A stretch of 38,913 nucleotides of DNA from Caulobacterales bacterium (GCA_947475655.1 CANJOB010000008.1:1-38913); one strand, 5' to 3'. Shown: positions 1 through 10,630, counted from the first letter of the stretch. Notes: generated from the letters alone by a model not told the origin. A program made the numbers and translations.

Positions 1-2
1 AC

Positions 3-1244
3 CCGGGCGTGGGCCTGATCCAGTCCATGCCGGTGATCATCAACGGCCAGACCGTGTTCGCCCGCTGCCTGCAGTTCGCCACCCGCCTGTACGGCCGCGT
101 GGCCTGGACGGGCCTGGCCTGGTGGTCGGGCGCCGAGAGCAGCTACTGGGGCCACAACGCCATCGTCCGCACGCGCGCCTTCGCCGAGACCTGCGGCCTG
201 CCCGACCTGCCGGGCCCCAAGCCGTTCGGCGGCGAGGTGATGAGCCACGACGCCCTGGAGAGCGCCCTTCTGCGCCGGGGCGGCTGGGCCGTGCACCTGG
301 CGCCCTATCTGGAAGGCTCCTACGAGGAGAGCCCGCCCAACCTGCTCGACTTCGCCACCCGCGACCGCCGCTGGTGCCAGGGCAATGTCCAGCACATGCC
401 GCTGATCGGCACGCCCGGCCTGCACTGGCTGAGCCGCGCCCACCTGATGCTGGGCGTGCTGAGCTACATCCTCTCGCCGCTGTGGTTCGCCGCCTTGAGC
501 TTCGGCGTCTTCTCGCGCCTGCTGCTGCCGGGCCTGAAGAAGGCCGCCTTCCGCTGGGCCGACGTCCAGGCGGCCGCCCATGCCCTGGTCGACTGGAGCG
601 AGATTCAAGCCACCGCCTGGGCCATCATCCTGACCACCATCCTGCTGTTCGGACCCAAGGTGCTGGGCACGATCCTGGTGTTCCGCGACCCGGCCCTGCG
701 CCGCGCGTTCGGCGGGCGCCGCCGCGTGCTGGGCAGCCTGACGCTGGAGATTTTCCTCTCCGCCCTGGTCGCCCCGCTGCTGATGTTCACCCAGACCCGA
801 GCCCTGATCGAAATCCTGGCCGGACGCCTGTCGGGCTGGGCCCGCCAGCGCCGCGAGGTGGGCAAGGTTTCCTGGAACGAGGCCCGTGTCACCGTCGGCT
901 GGATCAGCATCACCGGCGTTTGCCTGGCCGGCGCCTTCTGGTTCACCCCCGACCTGCTCACGGGCACGTCGCCGATCCTGGTAGGCCTGATCCTGGCCAT
1001 GCCGCTGGCGGTGCTGGGCGGCAGCCAGAAGGCGGGCAATTGGCTGCGGACGCGCAACATCTTCCTCACGCCGGAAGAAACCGCCCCGCCGGCGATCCTC
1101 AACCACGCCCGCCGCAGCCGGCCTGAATCCGCCCCGGTCTGGGCGCCGCAGCCCGCCGCCGTGGCCGCCTTGCAGAGCGCGCCGGAAGGCGCGCGCGAAC
1201 CGGCCGCCCTGGTCGCTGGCGCGGTGGCCGAACCTTCGCGCTAA
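3..1244 (+). CDS. opgH: Glucans biosynthesis glucosyltransferase H, C-terminal part (5' truncated by window edge)
   Basis: Reading frame open to the window start (PGVGLIQSMPVIINGQTVFARCLQFA...). Contains WWSGAESSYWGHNAIVR, DLPGPKPFGGEVMSHDALESALLRR and RDRRWCQGNVQHM motifs typical of OpgH/MdoH, followed by TM segments. Confidence 0.93.
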   Translation, partial: PGVGLIQSMPVIINGQTVFARCLQFATRLYGRVAWTGLAWWSGAESSYWGHNAIVRTRAFAETCGLPDLPGPKPFGGEVMSHDALESALLRRGGWAVHLAPYLEGSYEESPPNLLDFATRDRRWCQGNVQHMPLIGTPGLHWLSRAHLMLGVLSYILSPLWFAALSFGVFSRLLLPGLKKAAFRWADVQAAAHALVDWSEIQATAWAIILTTILLFGPKVLGTILVFRDPALRRAFGGRRRVLGSLTLEIFLSALVAPLLMFTQTRALIEILAGRLSGWARQRREVGKVSWNEARVTVGWISITGVCLAGAFWFTPDLLTGTSPILVGLILAMPLAVLGGSQKAGNWLRTRNIFLTPEETAPPAILNHARRSRPESAPVWAPQPAAVAALQSAPEGAREPAALVAGAVAEPSR

Positions 1245-1396
1245 CCCTCCAGCGCACGTCAGGCGAATTGTGAGTGGTTCGCCGCCCGGAGGTGCGCTCA
1301 CTTTGAATCGCAGCGTTCCGTCTCGGAACGCTGTGGGGACTGGCGAGGCCTCACCGCAGTCACTAGGTTCTCCCCCGTCTGGAGAGAGAGACTGAC

Positions 1397-2284
1397 GTGG
1401 CGCGCCTGTTCAATGCCTATGTGATGGTCGGCTGGAGCGCCGGGGCCAAGCCGGCGACCGGCAAGGACTCCGTGTGGATCGGCGTGCTCAAGCCCGATGC
1501 GCGCTTTCGCCTGCAGTTCGAGGCGCACAACCCCGCCACGCGCCAGGAGGCGGCCGAACTGCTGGCCAAGATCGTCGGCGACTTCGGGCGCCTGCGCCAG
1601 CGCGTGCTGGTTGGTTTCGACTTCGCCCTCGGCTATCCGCAAGGCACGGCGGCGGCGCTGAAGCTCAAGTCGCCCGACTGGCGCGGTGTGTGGGACTTTC
1701 TCGGCAACCGCGTCTCCGACAAGCCCAACAACATCAACAGCCGCTTCAACGACGCGGCGCAGATGAACCGCATCATGACCGACCAGCCCTGGCCGTTCTG
1801 GGGCGCCCCGCCCCGCGACGCGCAGCGGACCCTGACCGCCACCAGGCCGGCCTATGATCCCGCGGGCCTGCCGCCGCTGCTGCGCCGGACGGAAGCCGCG
1901 CTCAAGCCGCAGCCCAAGCCCCTGTGGGCCCTGCACGGCGCCGGCACGACCGGGGGCCAGGCGATCCTGGGCATTCCCCGCGCGCGGGCGTTGCTCGACA
2001 GCCTGGGCGACAAGGCCAAGGTGTGGCCGTTCCAGACCGGCTGGGCCACGCCAGACGTCGACGACCTCTCGGCCCTGATCGTCGAGGTCAATCCCGCCTT
2101 GGTCGAGGTCAAGGCCGAGGCGGCCGAGGTTGCCGATCGCGCCCGCGTCCGCGCCCTGGCCGAGCACTTCGCCCGGCTGGACGACGCCGGCAAGCTGGGT
2201 CCCGTCTTCGCCGCGCCGAAGGGAACGGCCAGCGCCGACATCGAGGCGGTCGAGCGCGAAGAGGGCTGGATCCTCGGGCTCTAG
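1397..2284 (+). CDS. Conserved hypothetical protein (family sometimes annotated as molybdopterin-guanine dinucleotide synthesis-like; function not established)
   Basis: 295-aa ORF with YVMVGWSAG...VWIGVL start, LVGFDFALGYPQG and WALHGAGTTGGQAILGIPR motifs; convergent with the MATE gene. Confidence 0.75.
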   Translation: MARLFNAYVMVGWSAGAKPATGKDSVWIGVLKPDARFRLQFEAHNPATRQEAAELLAKIVGDFGRLRQRVLVGFDFALGYPQGTAAALKLKSPDWRGVWDFLGNRVSDKPNNINSRFNDAAQMNRIMTDQPWPFWGAPPRDAQRTLTATRPAYDPAGLPPLLRRTEAALKPQPKPLWALHGAGTTGGQAILGIPRARALLDSLGDKAKVWPFQTGWATPDVDDLSALIVEVNPALVEVKAEAAEVADRARVRALAEHFARLDDAGKLGPVFAAPKGTASADIEAVEREEGWILGL

Positions 2285-3624
2285 GCAGCGCCCTTCCGCG
2301 TCAGGAACAGGAACCGGCCGATCAGCATGCCGGCCGCCAAAATGCTGGCGGCGAAGGCCGACCAGACGATGCCGCTCAGGCCAAGCCCCATCGGCAGGGC
2401 CAGGAACCAGGCCAGGGGCCCCATCACCACCAGATAGCTGAGGATGTGCGACAGGGTCGGCACGACGATATCGCTGCGCGCGCGCAACGCCTGGGCCGCC
2501 ACCACCTGCAGGCCGTCGGCGACGAAGAACAGGCTGCACAGCGCCAGGCCGCCCGCGGCGATCGGAACGAGCATCGGGTCCGTGGTGAAGGTCATGGCGA
2601 TCGGCCGCGCGGCGACCAGCACCACCACGGCGACGCCGGTCAGGACGGCGATGGCCACGCCAAAGCCCAGCAGGCCGACGCGCCGCACGGCGGCGGTATT
2701 TCCCGCGCCGTAGGCCCGCCCGGTCAGGACGGCGGTGGCCGCCGCCAGCCCCAGCGGCATCATGAAGATCACCGCCGAGACATTGATCATCACCCCCCAG
2801 GCGGCGACCGCCAGCCCGCCGATCCAGCCGGCGACCACGCTCATGCCGCCGAACGCCGCCGCTTCCACCAGCAGGGACGCGCCAGCCCCGTAGCCGATGC
2901 GGCGCTGTTCCACAGCGGCGGCCTTGCCGTCGACCGGCGGGGCGAAGACGCCCATGGCGCGGGCGTCCTTCATGCGGGCGATGTGGATGAACAGCCAGAC
3001 CATCAGCGCCAGGCGCGCGCCGAATGTGCCCCAGGCCGCGCCCTGGGCGCCCATGGCCGGGAAGCCGAACGCGCCGGGGACCAGCACCAGGTCGAGCGCC
3101 AGGTTCAAGAGGTTGCAGGCCCAGGTGGCGACCATCACCGGCTTGGGCCGCGACAGGCCCTCCAGGTAGAGGCTCGCCGCCGTGCCGACGATGGTGAACG
3201 GCAGGCAGAGGGCGAAGACGGACAGCACCCCGGCCGCGCCCCGCGCCAGATCCTGGTTCAGGCGCAACGCCTCGAAGAACTCACGCCCAAACAGGTACAG
3301 GGGCACGGCGAAGGCCGCGCCGATCCAGAAGCCGTAGACGCAGCCGCGGCGCAGCACCCCGCCGACGGCCTGCGGCCGGCCCTCGCCCAGATGGCGGGCG
3401 GTCATCACCTGCGTGCCCTGCACCAGGCCGATACCGGCGTTGACGACCACGCCGAACACGCTCCAACCGAGCACCTGGAACGCCAGCTGGTCGGTGGAGA
3501 AGCGGCCGACCACCACCGTGTCGATCACCCCCATGGTCATGATGCCAAGGCGCGACAGCACCACCGGCCACGCCAGCCGCAGCAGTTCGTACAGGTCGTT
3601 CCGGATCGAGGTCCTGGAGGTCAT
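2281..3624 (-). CDS. MATE family efflux transporter
   Basis: 447-aa polytopic protein; LAWPVVLSRLGIMTMGVIDTVVVGRFSTDQLA N-terminus and two-fold repeat typical of MATE/NorM transporters. Confidence 0.9.
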   Translation of the reverse strand: MTSRTSIRNDLYELLRLAWPVVLSRLGIMTMGVIDTVVVGRFSTDQLAFQVLGWSVFGVVVNAGIGLVQGTQVMTARHLGEGRPQAVGGVLRRGCVYGFWIGAAFAVPLYLFGREFFEALRLNQDLARGAAGVLSVFALCLPFTIVGTAASLYLEGLSRPKPVMVATWACNLLNLALDLVLVPGAFGFPAMGAQGAAWGTFGARLALMVWLFIHIARMKDARAMGVFAPPVDGKAAAVEQRRIGYGAGASLLVEAAAFGGMSVVAGWIGGLAVAAWGVMINVSAVIFMMPLGLAAATAVLTGRAYGAGNTAAVRRVGLLGFGVAIAVLTGVAVVVLVAARPIAMTFTTDPMLVPIAAGGLALCSLFFVADGLQVVAAQALRARSDIVVPTLSHILSYLVVMGPLAWFLALPMGLGLSGIVWSAFAASILAAGMLIGRFLFLTRKGAA

Positions 3625-3664
3625 CCGCTCGTCTCCGCAGCCGGAGCGAGCGGAGTCCTTTTTC

Positions 3665-5041
3665 CTATTCGGCCGCTTGCGGCGTGGCCGAGCGTTCGGT
3701 CTTCAGCTTCTCAGCCACCAGGAAGGCCAGCTCCAGCGCCTGGTCGGCGTTGAGGCGCGGGTCGCAGTGGGTGTGGTAGCGGTCGCCCAGGTCGACATCG
3801 CTGAGCGCCCGCGCGCCGCCGGTGCATTCGGTGACGTTCTGGCCGGTCATCTCCAGGTGCACGCCGCCGGGGTGGACGCCCTGGGCGTTGGCGATCTCGA
3901 TGAAGCTGCGGACCTCGGACAGGATGCGGTCGAACGGGCGCGTCTTGTAGCCGGTGCTGGCGGTCAGGGTGTTGCCGTGCATCGGGTCGATCGCCCACAC
4001 CACGGCGCGGCCTTCGCGCTTGGTCGCGGCCATCAGCGCCGGCAGGCGGGCTTCCACCTTGTCCGAGCCGAAACGGCCGTAGAGGGTCAGGCGGCCGGCC
4101 TCGTTGCCGGGGTTCAGCGCGGCGATCAGGCGGATCAGCTCGTCGGCCTCGACGGTCGGGCCGACCTTGACGCCGATGGGGTTCTTCACCCCCTGGCAGA
4201 AGTGGACGTGCGCCCCGTCGAGCTGGCGGGTGCGCTCGCCGATCCACAGCAGGTGGGCGGAGGTGTCGTACCAGTCGCCGCTGGTGGAATCGACGCGGGT
4301 CAACGCCTCCTCGTAGCCCAGCAGCAGGGCTTCGTGGCTGGTGAAGAACTCCACCTGGTGCAGGGTCGGGTGGCTCGCGCTGTTGACGCCGATGGCGTCC
4401 ATGAATTCCAGCGTCTCGCCGATCTTGTCCGACAGTTCGCGGTAGCGTGCGCCCTGCGGGCTGTCCTCGACGAAGCCCAGGGTCCAGCGGTGGACGTTGT
4501 GCAGGTCAGCGTAGCCGCCGGTGGCGAAGGCGCGCAGCAGGTTCAGGGTCGCGGCCGACTGGCCGTAAGCCTTCAGCAGGCGCTGCGGGTCGGGGATGCG
4601 CTCTTCCGGCGTGAAGCCCATGCCGTTGATGTTGTCGCCGCGGTAGGACGGCAGCTCGACCCCGTCCTTGACCTCGACCGGGCTGGAGCGCGGCTTGCCG
4701 AACTGGCCGGCCATGCGGCCGACCTTCACGACGGGTTTCCCACCCGCGAACGTCAGCACCACCGCCATCTGCAGGATCAGGCGGAAGGTGTCGCGGATGT
4801 TGTCGGCGGCGAATTCCTTGAAGCTCTCGGCGCAGTCGCCGCCCTGCAGCAGGAAGGCGCGGCCTTCGGCGACTTCCGCCAGGCGCGACTTGAGGTGCCG
4901 CGCCTCACCGGCGAACACCAGCGGCGGCATGCCGCGCAGCTCGGCCTCCGCCGCGGTCAGGGCCTGGGCGTCGGGATAATCGGTCGGGATGTGCTTGGCG
5001 GGTAAGGACCGCCAGGACGAAGGGGTCCAGCGCGTATTCAT
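3665..5041 (-). CDS. Class II 3-deoxy-7-phosphoheptulonate (DAHP) synthase
   Basis: [64 protein letters not shown] and [18 protein letters not shown] motifs. Start chosen at [10 protein letters not shown]; the ORF track extends it to 5095. Confidence 0.95.
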   Translation of the reverse strand: MNTRWTPSSWRSLPAKHIPTDYPDAQALTAAEAELRGMPPLVFAGEARHLKSRLAEVAEGRAFLLQGGDCAESFKEFAADNIRDTFRLILQMAVVLTFAGGKPVVKVGRMAGQFGKPRSSPVEVKDGVELPSYRGDNINGMGFTPEERIPDPQRLLKAYGQSAATLNLLRAFATGGYADLHNVHRWTLGFVEDSPQGARYRELSDKIGETLEFMDAIGVNSASHPTLHQVEFFTSHEALLLGYEEALTRVDSTSGDWYDTSAHLLWIGERTRQLDGAHVHFCQGVKNPIGVKVGPTVEADELIRLIAALNPGNEAGRLTLYGRFGSDKVEARLPALMAATKREGRAVVWAIDPMHGNTLTASTGYKTRPFDRILSEVRSFIEIANAQGVHPGGVHLEMTGQNVTECTGGARALSDVDLGDRYHTHCDPRLNADQALELAFLVAEKLKTERSATPQAAE

Positions 5042-5104
5042 AAGGGTCTTTCCAACGAAGCCGGCGCTTTTAGCCCAAACCGGCGCCGCTGGCAAAGGTG
5101 GAGG

Positions 5105-6310
5105 TCAGGCCTGCGGCCAGGCGCGCCGCACCACCGCCAGGGCGGCGATGGTCAGGCAGCCCAGCGCCACCCACCACTCCTGCCAGACGCCGAAGCTCAG
5201 GGAGCCGATCACCAGATAGGCGGTCATGGCCCCCGCCCCGGCCGCGGCCTGCGACGGGTGGGTGCGGGCGACCATCGCCAGGCTGGCGGCGATCCACCCG
5301 GCCAGGGCGGCGAACAGGGCCGCGCCGGGGGCGCCCAGTTCCAGCCACACCTGCAGGGCGGCGTTGTGCGGATGCAGGGGGATGGCGCGGCCGAAGCTGC
5401 GGCTGGCGTCGAGGCCCCAGCCGCGCAGCGGGTTCTCGGTGGTCATGGCGGCGGCGAAAGCCCAGATGTCCAGCCGCGCGTCCCAGGATTCCGGCGCGGC
5501 GCGGTGCAGGGCCTCGATCAGGCCGCTGCCCACGCCCTCCAGCATCAGCAGCGGCGCCAGGGTGAACAACATTACCGCCAGGACCAGCAGCACCCGCGCC
5601 GCCGCCGGGCCGATCCAGCGCACCGCCAGCCAGACCACGCCGCCGGCGATCACGGCGAAGAGGGGCGCGTCACGCAGCAGCAGGCTCTCGCTGGCGAAGA
5701 TCGCCGCCGTCATCAGGGCGATGGGAAAGGCCGCCGTGCGCCAGCCCAGGCGGGCGCAGACCTGGGCCGCCGGCCAGAACAGCAGGGCGATGACATAGGT
5801 CGACTGGGCGATGTTGCGCTGAGCCAGGTCGGGCCGGATCGGGTCTTTGATAAGGGTCTTGAACGCCATGTAGATGCGGGCGCCGATCAGGGCGTCGGCG
5901 ATCAGCAGCACCGACAGGGCGCAAACCCCTACGGCCAGGACCACCGCCCCGCGCCTGGCCGCCTCGCGCGGCAGGGAGGCGAAGGCGGAGATCATCGACA
6001 GCCCGGCCAGCATCTGCAGCGCTAAGCGGAAGGCGACGCTGTTGGTCGGGCTCTTGGGCTGGTGCGGGCTCCAGGTGATGCTGATCGCCATCCAGGCCAT
6101 TAGCAGGGCCAGCACCGCCAGCGGCCAGGCGTCGAGCCGCCGCTCCCGCCACAGCAGCGGCAGGGCCAGCAGGCCGGCCACTCCGACGTGGGGCGCGAAC
6201 CCCAGAGGGGCCAGGTAGGCCACCAGCGGCACCCAGGCCATGATGAAGACGACGACGAAGCCGCTCCAGCGGTCCGCCAACGCCTCGCGGTCGCTGAAGG
6301 CCGCCATCAT
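5105..6310 (-). CDS. O-antigen ligase family (Wzy/WaaL-like) membrane protein
   Basis: 401-aa polytopic protein with GWGLDASRSFGRAIPLHPHNAALQVWLELGAPGAALF, the WaaL/Wzy_C-type HPHN loop; 4-bp overlap with gor. Confidence 0.87.
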   Translation of the reverse strand: MMAAFSDREALADRWSGFVVVFIMAWVPLVAYLAPLGFAPHVGVAGLLALPLLWRERRLDAWPLAVLALLMAWMAISITWSPHQPKSPTNSVAFRLALQMLAGLSMISAFASLPREAARRGAVVLAVGVCALSVLLIADALIGARIYMAFKTLIKDPIRPDLAQRNIAQSTYVIALLFWPAAQVCARLGWRTAAFPIALMTAAIFASESLLLRDAPLFAVIAGGVVWLAVRWIGPAAARVLLVLAVMLFTLAPLLMLEGVGSGLIEALHRAAPESWDARLDIWAFAAAMTTENPLRGWGLDASRSFGRAIPLHPHNAALQVWLELGAPGAALFAALAGWIAASLAMVARTHPSQAAAGAGAMTAYLVIGSLSFGVWQEWWVALGCLTIAALAVVRRAWPQA

Positions 6311-7698
6311 CCGCTGACGCCGAGCTCCACCGGCACATGTTTCTCACGCAGGGTGACCAGTTCCTCGGCGAGGGTCGGGTGCACGGCGCAGGTGCTGTCC
6401 CACTGGGCCTTGGTCACGCCCATCTTCACGGCGATGGCCGCCATCTGGATGATCTCCGGCGCGTCGGGGCCGACCACGTGCACTCCGAGCACGCGGTTGC
6501 TGGCCGGCTCGACCACCAGCTTGACCAACGCCCGCTCGTCCTTGCCGGCGAAGGCGTATTTCATAGGCCGAAACTTCGACATGTAGATGTCGACCTTGCC
6601 GAACTGCTTGCGGGCGTCGCCCTCGTTCAGCCCCACCGTGCCGATCGGAGGCTGGGAGAAGACGGCGGTGGCCACATCGCGGTGGTCGTACGTGGTCGGG
6701 TTGCCCTTGAATTCGGTCTCGGCGAAGGCGGCCGCCTCGCGGATGGCGACGGGGGTCAGGTTGATGCGGTCGGTCACGTCGCCAACCGCCCAGATGTTCG
6801 GAGCGCTGGTCTTGGAATATTCGTCGACGGCGATGGCGCCTCCGGCGTTGAGCGTCACCCCGGCGGTCTCCAGACCCAGCCCGCCGACATAGGGCGCGCG
6901 GCCGGTGGCGAACATCACCTGGTCGCTCTCCAGGGCGATGTCGTTGGTCAGGTGGTTCATCAGGCCGCTGGCGGTCTTCTCGATCCGCTCGTGCTCGCAG
7001 CCCAGCACCACGCGGATGCCGCGCTTCTCCATCTCGTCGGCGACATGGGTGCGGACCTCGTCATCAAAGCCGCGCAGGATGTTGGCGCCGCGATACACAA
7101 GTGTAGTTTCCACGCCCAGGCCATTGAATATCCCAGCGAACTCCACAGCGATATAACCCGCGCCGACGATCAGGATGCGCTTGGGCAGGTCATGCAGGTG
7201 GAAGGCCTCTTCCGAGGTGATGGCATGCTCGATCCCCTCCAGGCCCTTGGGCGTGACGGGCCGGCCGCCGGTGGCGATCAGGATCCTCTCGGCGGTGTAG
7301 GTCCCGCCGCGGTCACCCAGCACCTCGACGGTGTGCGCGTCCTTCAGCACGGCCCGGCCGTGCATGATGGTGGCGCCGGCCTTGGTCAGGTTGGTGACGT
7401 AGATGCCCGACAGGCGGGCGATCTCGATGTCCTTGGCGGTGATGAAGCGGCGCCAGTCGAAGGCCGTCTTCGGCGCGTCCCAGCCGTAGCTCTCAGCCAG
7501 CTGGAAATGGTGTGTGAATTCCGAGGCATAGACCATGAACTTCTTGGGGATACAGCCGCGGATGACGCAGGTGCCGCCGACGCGGTGCTCCTCGGCCACT
7601 GCCACACGGGCGCCTGACATGGCCGCCAGCCGTCCGGCGCGCACGCCGCCTGAGCCGGCGCCGATGACGAAGAGGTCGTATTCGTAGGGGGAAGCCAT
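6307..7698 (-). CDS. gor: Glutathione-disulfide reductase
   Basis: FAD-binding GAGSGGVRAGR, redox-active GGTCVIRGCIPKK, VGAGYIAVEFAGI, and C-terminal CAVHPTLAEELVT motifs. Confidence 0.95.
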   Translation of the reverse strand: MASPYEYDLFVIGAGSGGVRAGRLAAMSGARVAVAEEHRVGGTCVIRGCIPKKFMVYASEFTHHFQLAESYGWDAPKTAFDWRRFITAKDIEIARLSGIYVTNLTKAGATIMHGRAVLKDAHTVEVLGDRGGTYTAERILIATGGRPVTPKGLEGIEHAITSEEAFHLHDLPKRILIVGAGYIAVEFAGIFNGLGVETTLVYRGANILRGFDDEVRTHVADEMEKRGIRVVLGCEHERIEKTASGLMNHLTNDIALESDQVMFATGRAPYVGGLGLETAGVTLNAGGAIAVDEYSKTSAPNIWAVGDVTDRINLTPVAIREAAAFAETEFKGNPTTYDHRDVATAVFSQPPIGTVGLNEGDARKQFGKVDIYMSKFRPMKYAFAGKDERALVKLVVEPASNRVLGVHVVGPDAPEIIQMAAIAVKMGVTKAQWDSTCAVHPTLAEELVTLREKHVPVELGVSG

Positions 7699-7707
7699 CT
7701 TGGTCCT

Positions 7708-8409
7708 TCAGGGCAGGATTTCGGTCACACGCCCATCGGCGCCGCCAACCAGGGCGATATCGGCGAGGCCCAGGAACAGGCCATGTTCGACCACGCCGGT
7801 GACGCCCTTGAGCGCGTCGGCCAGGGCCGACGGGTCGGCGATCTCGCCGCAGTCAATATCATAGATGAGGTTGCCGCTGTCGGTGCGGAAGGGCTCGCCG
7901 TCACGTTTGCGCAGGCGTGGCGGCATGGCGATGTCGCAATCGGCCAGCACGTCACAGATCCGCCGCGAGGTCCCCTTGTGGCCAAAGGCGACCACCTCGA
8001 CCGGCAGGGGAAACGCGCCCAGGACCGGCAGCGCCTTGGCGGCGTCGGCGATGACGACGCAGCGGCGGCTCAGTTCCCAGACCAGCTTCTCGCGCAGCAG
8101 CGCCCCGCCGCCACCCTTGATCAGGGCCAGCTCCGGGCCGATCTCGTCGGCGCCGTCGACGGTAATGTCGATGCGGGTGACGTCGTCGACGCCGACCAGC
8201 GGGATGTCCAGCTCGCGCGCCAGGGCGGCGGTGGCTTCCGAGGTCGGCACGCCCTTGACGGCGATCCCTCGCGCCGCCAGGGCGCGGACGAAGTGGGCGG
8301 CGGTGGAGCCGGTGCCCAGCCCGACCACCTGGCCGGGCTCGACCAGCAGGGCGGCGGCCTCGCCGGCCAGCCGCTTTTGCCCATCGATATCGGTGACTAT
8401 GCTGGTCAC
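7708..8409 (-). CDS. rpiA: Ribose-5-phosphate isomerase A
   Basis: [44 protein letters not shown] and [18 protein letters not shown] motifs. Start inferred as a GTG at 8409-8407 overlapping the glmU TGA (GTGA); the longer upstream extension in the ORF track is out-of-frame glmU sequence. Confidence 0.93.
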   Translation of the reverse strand: MTSIVTDIDGQKRLAGEAAALLVEPGQVVGLGTGSTAAHFVRALAARGIAVKGVPTSEATAALARELDIPLVGVDDVTRIDITVDGADEIGPELALIKGGGGALLREKLVWELSRRCVVIADAAKALPVLGAFPLPVEVVAFGHKGTSRRICDVLADCDIAMPPRLRKRDGEPFRTDSGNLIYDIDCGEIADPSALADALKGVTGVVEHGLFLGLADIALVGGADGRVTEILP

Positions 8410-9755
8410 TTGGCCTTCTTCTTCGCCGCCTTCACGGCCTTGAACTTGGTCGCCCAGCCGCTCTTTTCGGTCTGGGCCGCGCGGCCCACCGCCAGGTCGC
8501 CCGGGGCGACGTCGCGGGTGATCACCGAGCCGGACGCGGTCATGGCTCCCTCGCCCACCGTCACCGGCGCGACCAGGGCGGTGTTGGAGCCGATGAAGGC
8601 GTTCGCCCCGACATGGGTGTCGAACTTCTCGAAGCCGTCGTAGTTGCAGAAGATGGTGCCGGCGCCGATGTTGGCCCCGGCCCCGACACTGCCGTCTCCC
8701 AGGTAGCTGAGGTGGTTGGCCTTGGCGCCCTTGCCGACCTTGACCTTCTTCACCTCGACGAAGTTGCCGATGTGGGCGTCCTCGCCGATGTCGGCGCCGG
8801 GCCGCAGCCGCGCATAGGGGCCGACCACCGCGCCGGCGCGCACATGGGCGCCCTCCAGGTGGCTGAAGGCGCGGATGCGGGCGCCCGCTTCCACCGTAAC
8901 GCCAGGCGCGAACACGACGTTGGGCTCGACCACCGCGCCGGGCGCCAGCCTGGTGTCCCACGACAAGAACACCGTGTGCGGTGCGCTCATGCACACCCCG
9001 GCCTCCAGCGCCTCGCGGCGGCGCAGGCCTTGCCAGATGGCCTCTGCAGCGGCCAGTTCGGCCTGGCTGTTGACCCCCTGCACGGCGGCCTCCGGCGCCA
9101 TGACGGCGCGGGTGAGCAGTTCGCGCCCGTGGACGAGGCCGATCACGTCGGTGAGGTAGTACTCGCCCTTGGAATTGGCGTTGGTGACGTGGCTGAGCAG
9201 GTCGAACAGCAGGGCGCGGTCGGCGGCCAGCACGCCGCTGTTGCACTGCTTGACCGCGCGGACGGTCTCGTCCGCCTCCTTGGCCTCGACGATGCGCAGC
9301 AGTTCGCCGCGCGGGTTGATGATCAGCCGGCCGTATTCCGCCGGGTCATGGGCGACGAAGCCGAGCACGGCGACGTCCGTCCCCTTGCCGCGCAGGTCGA
9401 ACAGCGGCGCCACTGAGGGGGCGGTCAGCAGCGGGCAGTCGGCATAGGTCACCACAACGTCGCCGTCGAAGGACGCCAGCGCGTCCCTGGCCGCCAGCAC
9501 GGCATGGCCGGTGCCCAGCGGCGGGTCCTGGATCGCCACCGCGTCCTTGCCCAGGCGTTTGACCACATGGTCGGCCACGGCGGGGCTGTGGGTTCCGGCC
9601 ACCACCACGATCTTCTCGCAGCCCAGGGCCTGCGCCGCGTCTATGGCGTGGTCGAGCAGGGTCCGGCCGCCCATCAGGTGCAGCACCTTGGGTGTCGGCG
9701 AGCGCATCCGCGTGCCCTGTCCGGCGGCGAGAATCACGGCGGCGCGTGCGGTCAT
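8406..9755 (-). CDS. glmU: Bifunctional UDP-N-acetylglucosamine diphosphorylase / glucosamine-1-phosphate N-acetyltransferase
   Basis: [22 protein letters not shown] nucleotidyltransferase motif, left-handed beta-helix hexapeptides, [23 protein letters not shown] and [17 protein letters not shown] motifs. Confidence 0.97.
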   Translation of the reverse strand: MTARAAVILAAGQGTRMRSPTPKVLHLMGGRTLLDHAIDAAQALGCEKIVVVAGTHSPAVADHVVKRLGKDAVAIQDPPLGTGHAVLAARDALASFDGDVVVTYADCPLLTAPSVAPLFDLRGKGTDVAVLGFVAHDPAEYGRLIINPRGELLRIVEAKEADETVRAVKQCNSGVLAADRALLFDLLSHVTNANSKGEYYLTDVIGLVHGRELLTRAVMAPEAAVQGVNSQAELAAAEAIWQGLRRREALEAGVCMSAPHTVFLSWDTRLAPGAVVEPNVVFAPGVTVEAGARIRAFSHLEGAHVRAGAVVGPYARLRPGADIGEDAHIGNFVEVKKVKVGKGAKANHLSYLGDGSVGAGANIGAGTIFCNYDGFEKFDTHVGANAFIGSNTALVAPVTVGEGAMTASGSVITRDVAPGDLAVGRAAQTEKSGWATKFKAVKAAKKKAK

Positions 9756-9819
9756 GTCAGCGACTCAAACCCCCATTGCGGCTTGCAACTCCCACTCCTT
9801 TAGCCGAAAGGCGGCGTTC

Positions 9820-10512
9820 ATGCATAACCTCCCCGACATGACCGGCGCGACGATCGCCTTCGACCTCGACGGCACCCTGGTCGACACCGCCCCCGACCTG
9901 GTCGGGACCCTGAACGCGATCCTGGCCGAGCATGGCCTGCCGACCCATGGCGCGCAGGCGGTCAAGGGCATGGTCGGGGCTGGGGCCTGGAACCTGATCA
10001 AGCGGGGCTTCGCCGCCTCGGGCGAGCCGCTGGGCGAGGACCGCAAGGACGCGCTGTTCGGCCGCTTCATCGACATCTACGAGAACCGCATCGCGCGGGA
10101 GAGCGTCCCCTACCCCGGCTGCCTGAATGCGCTGGACGCCCTGGCCGCCGTCGGGGCGACTCTGGTGGTCTGCACCAACAAGTACAGCCGCGGCTCGGAC
10201 CTGCTGCTCGAGGCGCTGGGCATGACCCGCCGCTTCGCCGCCGTGATCGGGCCCGACCGTGCGCCCGCGCCCAAGCCGGACGCCCGCCACATCGCCGCCG
10301 CCGTCGAAGCGGCCGGGGGCAGCCTGGACCGCTGCGTGATGGTCGGCGACAGCATCACCGACTTCAACGCCGCCCGCGCCACCGGCGTGCCGGTGATCCT
10401 CGTGCCGTTCGGCTACAGCGACGTTCCCGCCGCCACCCTGGCCGCCGACGCCTTCTGCGAGACCTGGGACGAGATTCCCGAAGCCTGCGGGCGGCTCTTG
10501 TCGCGGGGGTGA
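9820..10512 (+). CDS. gph: HAD family hydrolase, phosphoglycolate phosphatase-like
   Basis: FDLDGTLVDTAPDLVGTLNAIL, VVCTNKYS, and MVGDSITDFNAARATGVPVI HAD motifs; divergent from glmU. Confidence 0.88.
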   Translation: MHNLPDMTGATIAFDLDGTLVDTAPDLVGTLNAILAEHGLPTHGAQAVKGMVGAGAWNLIKRGFAASGEPLGEDRKDALFGRFIDIYENRIARESVPYPGCLNALDALAAVGATLVVCTNKYSRGSDLLLEALGMTRRFAAVIGPDRAPAPKPDARHIAAAVEAAGGSLDRCVMVGDSITDFNAARATGVPVILVPFGYSDVPAATLAADAFCETWDEIPEACGRLLSRG

Positions 10513-10555
10513 CCCCAAGCTATAGACCCGCCTCCTTTTGATCGAACGATCAGAC

Positions 10556-10630
10556 GGACGCGTAGCTCAGCGGGAGAGCACGCCCTTCACACGGGCGGGG
10601 TCGTAGGTTCAATCCCTACCGCGTCCACCA
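10556..10630 (+). tRNA. tRNA-Val (anticodon CAC)
   Basis: 7-bp acceptor stem GGACGCG/CGCGTCC; anticodon stem-loop CGCCC-TTCACAC-GGGCG giving CAC; T-arm GTAGGTTCAATCCCTAC; encoded CCA. Confidence 0.97.

Noticed and set aside
1924-3753. 609-aa plus-strand ORF
   Set aside because: Antisense/out-of-frame to the hypothetical protein and the MATE gene; composition (Arg/Gly/His/Gln-rich) typical of spurious ORFs in GC-rich DNA.
3413-5005. 530-aa plus-strand ORF
   Set aside because: Antisense to class II DAHP synthase, whose motifs are unambiguous.
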